Below, one piece after another: positions 1-4,837 of a stretch of DNA of 6,875 nucleotides (its first letter is position 1; each line of letters begins with the position of its first letter). The notes below the pieces were generated by a model that saw only the letters and a list, made by a program, of their open reading frames with translations, had not been told where the DNA came from and ran no database searches. Source of the stretch: Pseudomonadota bacterium (lineage in GTDB: Bacteria; Pseudomonadota; Gammaproteobacteria; Steroidobacterales; Woeseiaceae); NCBI GenBank assembly GCA_022565135.1, contig JADFKA010000097.1, positions 1-6,875 on the forward strand, written 5' to 3'. Position numbers and translations under genes: made by a program.

Positions 1-82
1 GCGTGGTTCGGACCTCGTCGTCACGGCCGTCTTCGAAGGCCGTGAAGCGGCCATGGGCATCGCCGCGTATCTTGGTGTCTGA
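1..82 (+). CDS. gltD: Glutamate synthase (NADPH) small subunit, C-terminal fragment
   Basis: Only the last 26 codons are present, read in the frame that starts at base 2 and ends at TGA 80-82; the gene begins outside the window. The residues RGSDLVVTAVFEGREAA, followed by a short Gly/Ala-rich tail ending in YLGV, match the C-terminus of GltD. In that family a G-D-x-x-RG-x-x-LVV-A-x-x-EGR-x-AA stretch closes the FAD/NAD(P)H-binding fold. The known role is to pass electrons from NADPH to the large subunit GltB, which makes glutamate from glutamine and 2-oxoglutarate in the cytoplasm. The version with 'LVVTAVFEGREAA' is the one I associate with Pseudomonas-like gammaproteobacteria. Related oxidoreductase subunits share this C-terminal motif, so a GltD paralogue cannot be ruled out from 26 residues. 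There is no clear strong terminator between it and the next gene. Confidence 0.82.
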   Translation, partial: RGSDLVVTAVFEGREAAMGIAAYLGV

Positions 83-97
83 TGCGGCGAGCGGATT

Positions 98-123
98 TTC
101 AGCTAAAATAATAAGCTGGAGAG
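98..123 (+). promoter_or_regulatory. Leader of the TPR gene: ribosome binding site with overlapping small inverted repeat
   Basis: GGAGAG (118-123) lies 6 nt before the ATG at 130 and fixes that start. The arms CAGCT (100-104) and AGCTG (114-118) surround an AT-only 9-base loop. They can extend by a T-G wobble (99/119) and a T-A pair (98/120), so part of the ribosome binding site would be paired. The repeat is followed by a short T-rich run (TCTTTTA, 124-130), so it could instead be a weak terminator for gltD. A TAAAAT hexamer at 104-109 resembles a -10 box, but no convincing -35 lies at the right distance. The ribosome binding site is solid; the hairpin and promoter readings are tentative. 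Confidence 0.5.
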
Positions 124-129
124 TCTTTT

Positions 130-1893
130 ATGCCTGGACTGGGACAAATCGTGCGAGAAATGCGGCGCCGCCGTGTTTTCAGAACCGCCGCGATCTACAT
201 CGTCGGCATGTGGGTCCTGTTGGAAGTCATTGCGCTGGCATTCCAGTCTTTCGGCATACCGGATACCGCGTTGCAGTACATATGGCTGGCCGGTATAGCC
301 GGTTTTCCGCTCGCCCTCATATTTGGCTGGCGATACGACATCACGGCAGAAGGCATTGTGCGCACGCTGCCAGCAGGCGCCGACGACGCTGCGGATCTCA
401 GTCTTCGCAATTCTGACTACATCATCCTGATTGCGCTCGCTATGGTCGCCGTGATCTTCGTAGGCAGCAGCATCAACGAGATTCGACAGGGGCCGCTACG
501 AGGCGCCGGACCCTGGTATGCGGCGGCCGATCTTGCTACAGCAATAGCCGTGCTGCCGCTCGAGAATCTGTCAGGAGACACCGACCAGGAATTCCTGTCT
601 GCTGGTCTGCATGCCGCGTTGATAACGACGTTGTCACGAATCACCCGGTTCAGGGTCACCTCGCGTTTTTCGTCGCGACGTGTCACTGGGGATATGTCGC
701 TTGCGGATATTCGCGAGATGCTGGGCGTCGACAAGATACTCTCGGGCTCGGTCATGCGAGAAGGCGACCAGGTTCGTGTCAACGTGACACTCGTTGACGC
801 CCAGACCGAGCAACTATTGTGGACCGAGAGCTTCACTCGCGAGTTCGATGGCTTGATATCAATGCAGAATGAGGTTGCCAGCGCCGTCGCTCGCGAAGTG
901 AAGGTGCAGTTGACGGCCGATGAAAAACGGCAGCTTGCTGTGACCGATGGACCTGATTCGGCCACCTATGAGGCATACCTGAAAGGCATGTTTCAGCTGC
1001 ATAAGGGCTCGCCGCGAGGTTACCGGCGTGCGATCGAGATATTTACGGAGGCGGTCGAGAACGACCCCACGAGCGCGCTGGCCTACGCAGGCCTCGCGAT
1101 CGGTTACTCGCAACTCGGTCATAGCCCGTACCCGGTCGCCGGCGCTTATCCACGTGCGAAAGAAGCAGCGCAGCGCGCGCTTGAATACGATTCCGATCTC
1201 GCGGAGGCATACCTTGCTGTCGGCATGTACAAGATCTATTACGAGTGGGATTTTGCGGGCGGTGAAGAGGCCTTCTTGCGCGCCCTTGAACTCAACCCGA
1301 GCCTCGTCGACGCGCACTATCATTACGCATGGCTGCTGGAGTTGTTGCTGAGAGACGAGGAAGCGATCGAATACGGCGAGTACACGAAGGAACTCAACCC
1401 GCTGTCCCCTTTTTATACGGCTTGGCTCGCAGATCAGTATCGCGATGCGGGTATGTATGAAAAAGCGATTGCAGAAGCGCAGATCACGCTCGGCCTGAAT
1501 CCGAACTATTCTGTCGCCTGGCTTGCGCTTGGACAAACTTACCTGGACATGGGCCGGGTCGACGAGGCGATTGAGGCGCACGAACACCTGCGCAACAATC
1601 GCTTCTGGGGATTCGCCTTCGCTGCGACTCTCGCCACTGCCGGTCGCGACGAAGATGCAGCGGCTGTGCTCGATTTCATTAATAAAAAAGAAAACAACCC
1701 TTTCACGTTATCCCTTATCTACGGCGGACTCGAGGATCGTGAAGAGACGATGAAATGGATGCAGTCCGCCAGAGACGAGAAAATACCCTGGTTCCCGTGG
1801 CTGGTGACGTGGTTCCCGCAAACGAAATCGATGCATGATGACCCGCGCATGCAGCAATTCGCGGCCGAACTTGGTATCGAGTTTCCCGACTAG
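130..1893 (+). CDS. Inner-membrane protein with TolB-N/FlgO-like domain and C-terminal TPR repeats
   Basis: 587 residues. A basic N-terminus (RRRR at 12-15) precedes predicted membrane helices at about 20-40, 47-67 and 97-115. The region from about 137 to 260 starts with IAVLPLENLSGD and includes KILSGSVMREGDQVRVNVTL and WTESF. This is the signature of the TolB-N/FlgO-like domain found in many adenylate-cyclase-type and CadC-type multidomain proteins. From about 281 to 490 there are roughly six TPR-like units: NDPTSALAYAGLAIGY (311-326), LELNPSLVDAHYHYAW (386-401), LGLNPNYSVAWLALGQ (454-469). These units usually form a protein-binding superhelix. Three helices after a basic cytoplasmic N-terminus would place the TolB-N and TPR parts in the periplasm, but this is inferred. 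Relatives often carry an N-terminal winged helix or cyclase domain; none is present here, and the start at 130 has a good ribosome binding site, so it is not obviously truncated. It follows gltD on the same strand and converges on pdsS. No specific function can be assigned; scaffold or assembly roles are possible. Confidence 0.9.
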   Translation: MPGLGQIVREMRRRRVFRTAAIYIVGMWVLLEVIALAFQSFGIPDTALQYIWLAGIAGFPLALIFGWRYDITAEGIVRTLPAGADDAADLSLRNSDYIILIALAMVAVIFVGSSINEIRQGPLRGAGPWYAAADLATAIAVLPLENLSGDTDQEFLSAGLHAALITTLSRITRFRVTSRFSSRRVTGDMSLADIREMLGVDKILSGSVMREGDQVRVNVTLVDAQTEQLLWTESFTREFDGLISMQNEVASAVAREVKVQLTADEKRQLAVTDGPDSATYEAYLKGMFQLHKGSPRGYRRAIEIFTEAVENDPTSALAYAGLAIGYSQLGHSPYPVAGAYPRAKEAAQRALEYDSDLAEAYLAVGMYKIYYEWDFAGGEEAFLRALELNPSLVDAHYHYAWLLELLLRDEEAIEYGEYTKELNPLSPFYTAWLADQYRDAGMYEKAIAEAQITLGLNPNYSVAWLALGQTYLDMGRVDEAIEAHEHLRNNRFWGFAFAATLATAGRDEDAAAVLDFINKKENNPFTLSLIYGGLEDREETMKWMQSARDEKIPWFPWLVTWFPQTKSMHDDPRMQQFAAELGIEFPD

Positions 1894-1969
1894 TTCTTAC
1901 CCATAGGGGTTAGAGGAAGATATCAAGAAGAATATCGGCGATCTGGATTAGATAAGTTGACAATTATAT
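1894..1969. other. AT-rich gap between convergent genes
   Basis: These 76 bp separate the stop codons of the TPR gene (TAG 1891-1893, + strand) and pdsS (TGA, complement of 1970-1972). The gap is visibly richer in A and T than its flanks. It contains a weak inverted repeat (GATAT 1919-1923, ATATC 1932-1936) with no T-run after it on either strand, so no confident terminator can be called. A consensus-like TTGACA at 1957-1962 has no acceptable -10 box about 17 bp downstream. A bidirectional termination zone is expected from the gene order but is not shown by the sequence. Confidence 0.5.
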
Positions 1970-4006
1970 TCAGTTGGCGTACTTGCGAGGCAACGCCACT
2001 AATAACGTAACGCCGTCATCGGTGTTTGTCGCATTGATTGTGCCGCCATGACCTTCGGCAATCAGTTTGGCGATATACAGTCCAAGGCCGAGGTGCTTAT
2101 TGTCGCCCGAACGCACAGAGACCAACGAATCGAACAACTGGGTGCGCATGCGTTCGGGTAGCGGTGGTCCTGGGTTTGTGATCGTCAATTGCAGCATGGC
2201 TTCGTCGGAGTGCAGGCCTATTGCGACAGTGTCACCGTCATCGCTGAAGTCCACGGCATTGTCGACGAGTTTGTCGAGCATTTGAATCAGCAACTCCGGT
2301 GACCCTTGAGTCGGGCCCGTGTCAAGATCTGTTTCAAACACGAACTGTCGATTGGGATAGACATCGCGATAGGCGGCAACCGTAGACTCAAGCACTGCAC
2401 AAAGATCGAAGTCTTCGGTGTCGGCGTGCTGCATAAGCTCTTCAACCCGGCTTGCCTCGCTCATCGCGGTCAGGATTCGACGCAATCGGTCGGCGCCACC
2501 TTTAGCCCTGGCCGCGTAGGTCGCGGACGCTTCGCCTAGATCTTCATGCTCGAGATTTTCAAGTGACGACGTGACGATCGCCAATGGCGTGCGCAATTCA
2601 TGAGACAATTTTGACGCTAACGATCGCAGGTATTCATTGTAGTCACCAAGCTGATGCAGCACATGCGAAAAACTTCGCGACAGGTCACCTATTTCGTCGC
2701 TCGACAGCGCACTGGGTAATGCCTTGTGCAAGTCGTCACTTTCGAGTGCGTACTCTGCCGCGAGACTTAAGTGTCGAATGCGTCGCGACAGCCATGTCGC
2801 ATAACTAAGTAGTGCTGCCGCCACGAGTAGCGTGGCGATCACTGTTACATTCATTAATCGAGCAAGGCCCTGGTTTGTCAGGCTGAGGATCGCGTCCGTG
2901 CCCTGCTGCAAGACAACAACGCCAACGGTTATGTTGTCGACAATTACAGGCTGGGCGACAGCGACCACGGCCCTGCCGCTGTCGGCACTGCGAAACCAGC
3001 TCACAGATTCGCGGCCGTCGAGGGCTTGCACGATGTATCCCTGTTGCTCGCGACCACTGGCGTTGGGGCCGGCCAGTTCTGCATCCTGGCCGGATTCGAC
3101 GAGGGCGTCATACGCAATTCGCAGCCAGGTCGTCCCCAATCCCAGGCGCTCGGTGGGCGCAACCGAAACGTCGCCGGCTGTGGCGATTCTCCAGCCCGAC
3201 GCGTCAGTGACGAACAGGCGCATACCGGGTTGCGCAAGACTTGCAGCTATTCGCGTCAACTCGGGAGACATGCTGACGAATGCTCCCGGCGTACGGGCGG
3301 CAAAACTGGCGCTGCGAACAGAGGCCTGGACTTCGTCAGCGGTGTTGTTGACGACGATGCCGAGATGCGTACCGAGCAAACGTGCAGGAATGCTGGCTTC
3401 AAGGTGATAGCCACGCGGTCCGTCCTGCCAGTACGCATGTATCGTCGGTTCGGGCGCAAAACCGTAGGCGGTCTTGATGTAAGTGACAATCGGGCCAGGC
3501 GCTTCAGCTGCAAACATCAGCGTCTCTTCGAGAAACGGCGGGCTTATATTAATCAGACCGACGCGATCGGCAAATCGAGTGCCGTCATCCACCGCGATGG
3601 TTGCTGCACTGGCGTACACGACATTTTTGTCAACTACATCAACATACAAGTACACGGTCTGATCATAGAGACCAATTACGAAACGAACAGGACCGTCGAC
3701 ACCGCGCATATAACGCAGCGAATCGCGCGCTAACGCCCAGTCGTCAAAGTATCCATCGATTTCGGGTCGCGTCTTAAGGTGATGGCCATAGAGTTGGTCG
3801 CCGTAGAGATGATCGGCAACGTGGATGGGGGGAAATTCCTCCGGGTATTGGGCGAGGGCATCCGCGATTGCGCGTGCCGTACCTGCGAGCAAATGCTGTT
3901 GGCCTTCCCGTAACGCCGACTCGGTTTCGCGAATGAACTGACATCCGGCCCACGGCAGCACGAGGGTCAGCAGACTGACGAGGAGTAACTGCCGCTTGAG
4001 ATTCAT
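1970..4006 (-). CDS. pdsS: PdsS: sensor histidine kinase of the proteobacterial dedicated sortase system
   Basis: 678 residues, close to the usual length of about 700 for this family. The N-terminus has a membrane helix (about 5-21) ending in LPWAGCQFIRE, a motif I recognise from PdsS proteins. A large periplasmic region (about 23-383) follows, then a second helix (about 384-405), a HAMP-like linker (about 405-460) and the kinase core. The core has the H-box SHELRTPL with His469, the N-box MLDKLVDNAVDFS with Asn583, and the G2-box HLGLGLYIAKLIAEGHGG (638-655). The G1 position reads TNPGPPLP (610-617) instead of the common DxGxG; I recall similar GPPLP forms in relatives, so this probably does not mean inactivity. 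Residues about 67-224 resemble a CBM9/DOMON-type beta-sandwich (IDGYFDDW, YLYVDVVD, DRVGLI, HLEASIPARLLG). Residues about 260-370 look Cache-like. The known role is autophosphorylation and phosphotransfer to PdsR at the inner membrane; the ligand is unknown. It starts 16 bp after the pdsR stop with no good Shine-Dalgarno sequence, which suggests translational coupling. Confidence 0.93.
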   Translation of the reverse strand: MNLKRQLLLVSLLTLVLPWAGCQFIRETESALREGQQHLLAGTARAIADALAQYPEEFPPIHVADHLYGDQLYGHHLKTRPEIDGYFDDWALARDSLRYMRGVDGPVRFVIGLYDQTVYLYVDVVDKNVVYASAATIAVDDGTRFADRVGLINISPPFLEETLMFAAEAPGPIVTYIKTAYGFAPEPTIHAYWQDGPRGYHLEASIPARLLGTHLGIVVNNTADEVQASVRSASFAARTPGAFVSMSPELTRIAASLAQPGMRLFVTDASGWRIATAGDVSVAPTERLGLGTTWLRIAYDALVESGQDAELAGPNASGREQQGYIVQALDGRESVSWFRSADSGRAVVAVAQPVIVDNITVGVVVLQQGTDAILSLTNQGLARLMNVTVIATLLVAAALLSYATWLSRRIRHLSLAAEYALESDDLHKALPSALSSDEIGDLSRSFSHVLHQLGDYNEYLRSLASKLSHELRTPLAIVTSSLENLEHEDLGEASATYAARAKGGADRLRRILTAMSEASRVEELMQHADTEDFDLCAVLESTVAAYRDVYPNRQFVFETDLDTGPTQGSPELLIQMLDKLVDNAVDFSDDGDTVAIGLHSDEAMLQLTITNPGPPLPERMRTQLFDSLVSVRSGDNKHLGLGLYIAKLIAEGHGGTINATNTDDGVTLLVALPRKYAN

Positions 4007-4017
4007 CGTGGAGAGAT

Positions 4018-4031
4018 AGCCGCTAGCCGCT
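4018..4031 (-). repeat. Tandem 7-bp repeat across the pdsR stop codon
   Basis: Two adjacent perfect copies of AGCCGCT on the + strand (4018-4024 and 4025-4031) cover the last codons of pdsR, its TAG stop (4023-4025) and part of the 16-bp spacer before pdsS. Such a small repeat could arise by replication slippage, and gain or loss of one unit would change the pdsR tail and spacer. With only two copies it may also be chance. Confidence 0.55.
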
Positions 4032-4715
4032 CAGCCAGCGATAACCCATGCCGTAAACAGTTTCGATTGAATCGAAGGCGGGATCGATGCTGACAAACTT
4101 GCGACGAATGCGTTTGATATGTGACGTAATCGTGTTGTCGTCGAGCACAGCCTGCGCCGCGTCCATCAACTGTTGTCGATTCTTCACGTGACCCGGATAA
4201 CGCGCCATTGCATGCACAAGCCAGAACTCGGTTAGCGTCAGGCCTACGGTTTGTTCTTGCCAGAGCACAGTCATCCGATCCGTATCGATCTCGAGATCTC
4301 CTCGCAGCATCCGGTTCTCGATCGCCGGTGGTCTATGTAGCGCATCGAGGCGCCGAAACAGCGCGGCAACTCGCGCCATCAAGTGCGGCAAGCTGATGTC
4401 TTTCGTCAGGTAATCATCAGCACCGAGACGCAATCCCGAAACGGCATCGAATTCACTGTCTCTGGCTGTCAGGAAAATAATTGGCAACTCGGCCGCTCTC
4501 GATCGCAACACCCGGCACAACTCGAAGCCGCCTTCTACGTCATCCCTGAGATTGATGTCGATCACAACGAGGTCTGGAAGCCGAGCGTCGAAGGCCTGCA
4601 TCGCCGAGTCACGATCGGCGTATGCATCGACGACATAGCCTTCGCGCTGAAACGCGGCCACGTAGTTGTCTCGAATGGCAATTTCGTCTTCGACGATCGC
4701 AATGCGTTTGGCCAC
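4023..4715 (-). CDS. pdsR: PdsR: OmpR-family response regulator of the proteobacterial dedicated sortase system
   Basis: 230 residues, a normal length for an OmpR/PhoB-type regulator. The receiver domain (about 3-120) has the acidic pocket E9-D10-E11, phosphoacceptor Asp53 in VVIDINL, Thr83 in FLTAR and Lys105 in LTKD, so every residue needed for phosphorylation is present. The winged-helix DNA-binding domain (about 135-228) includes LTLTEFWLVHAM, the recognition region NTITSHIKRIRRKF and the terminal hairpin ETVYGMGYRW. The start is GTG (complement of 4713-4715), supported by AAAGGAG six bases upstream. The next gene is its cognate kinase pdsS, in one operon, and the divergent neighbour is the sortase substrate. 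That arrangement, more than the receiver sequence alone, identifies the family. It probably regulates the substrate gene, and perhaps its own operon, from the shared 121-bp intergenic region; this is inferred from position. Confidence 0.94.
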   Translation of the reverse strand: MAKRIAIVEDEIAIRDNYVAAFQREGYVVDAYADRDSAMQAFDARLPDLVVIDINLRDDVEGGFELCRVLRSRAAELPIIFLTARDSEFDAVSGLRLGADDYLTKDISLPHLMARVAALFRRLDALHRPPAIENRMLRGDLEIDTDRMTVLWQEQTVGLTLTEFWLVHAMARYPGHVKNRQQLMDAAQAVLDDNTITSHIKRIRRKFVSIDPAFDSIETVYGMGYRWLSG

Positions 4716-4721
4716 AGCCTG

Positions 4722-4728
4722 CTCCTTT
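4722..4728 (-). promoter_or_regulatory. Ribosome binding site of pdsR
   Basis: The complement of CTCCTTT reads AAAGGAG, six bases before the GTG codon that starts at 4715. This near-ideal Shine-Dalgarno match decides the GTG start, since no ATG occurs at a suitable distance. Confidence 0.85.
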
Positions 4729-4735
4729 GAATATC

Positions 4736-4782
4736 GCCATAATTTGCCACATTACGCCGGTGCATTGCCATGCCGTTGTCCA
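4736..4782. promoter_or_regulatory. Candidate PdsR operator: GCC motifs phased at 10-11 bp
   Basis: On the + strand GCC(A/G) recurs at 4736, 4746, 4756 and 4767, steps of 10, 10 and 11 bp. TTGCCA occurs twice, 21 bp apart (4744-4749 and 4765-4770), and a related TTGTCCA sits at 4776-4782. OmpR-family regulators typically bind tandem direct repeats about one helical turn apart, and this run sits midway between the divergent genes. GCC is common in DNA of this composition, so the phasing may be accidental. Confidence 0.35.
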
Positions 4783-4812
4783 CGGCCGGGCGTTTTGGTT
4801 TGTTGCAATGGG

Positions 4813-4837
4813 TCACGAGCCACAAGGAGTCTCGTGA
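4813..4837 (+). promoter_or_regulatory. Perfect 7-bp inverted repeat with the ribosome binding site in its loop
   Basis: TCACGAG (4813-4819) and CTCGTGA (4831-4837) are perfectly complementary and can add a G-U pair (4812/4838). The 11-base loop contains AAGGAG (4824-4829), seven bases from the ATG at 4837. In RNA the stem would pair the first two bases of the start codon while leaving the Shine-Dalgarno exposed in the loop. It could act as a translational control hairpin, or as DNA it could be a dyad operator. The ribosome binding site itself is clear; the regulatory role is inferred. Confidence 0.6.

Larger units (their letters stand above)
4716..4836. promoter_or_regulatory. Divergent regulatory region between pdsR and the sortase-target gene
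   Basis: These 121 bp lie between the 5' ends of two divergent genes, so both promoters should be here. No hexamer pair close to the sigma-70 consensus stands out for either direction, which fits promoters needing an activator such as PdsR. A near-perfect 12-bp palindrome, ACGGCCGGGCGT (4782-4793, one mismatched pair), is followed by TTTT. The ribosome binding sites at both ends and the GCC-phased stretch are listed separately. Confidence 0.75.

Noticed and set aside
3..416. 137-codon open frame on the + strand starting at the left edge
   Set aside because: It overlaps the gltD tail and the start of the TPR protein in another frame; both of those have recognisable protein sequence and this one does not.
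859..1587. 242-codon open frame antisense to the TPR gene
   Set aside because: The sense frame encodes clear TolB-N and TPR motifs; the antisense product has no domain signal and is rich in the residues expected from the reverse complement of TPR codons.
1919..1936. GATAT/ATATC inverted repeat as a rho-independent terminator
   Set aside because: The 5-bp AT-rich stem has a 9-base loop and no T-run on either strand, so it is too weak to call.
1957..1985. TTGACA as a promoter reading into the pdsS 3' end (antisense transcript)
   Set aside because: The -35 hexamer is perfect, but the sequence at the proper spacing (TACTTG) is a poor -10, and the AT-rich gap makes such a hexamer likely by chance.
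3026..3733. Long open frames on the + strand opposite pdsS (also 2832-3407)
   Set aside because: They lie fully antisense to a well-supported kinase gene, have no recognisable protein motifs or ribosome binding site, and have the low-complexity composition typical of shadow frames.
4006..4022. Possible PdsS lipoprotein based on Cys22 in LPWAGC
   Set aside because: The residue at -3 is Trp rather than Leu/Val/Ile, and a kinase needs the first helix as a membrane anchor; the motif looks like a family-conserved transmembrane end, not a lipobox.
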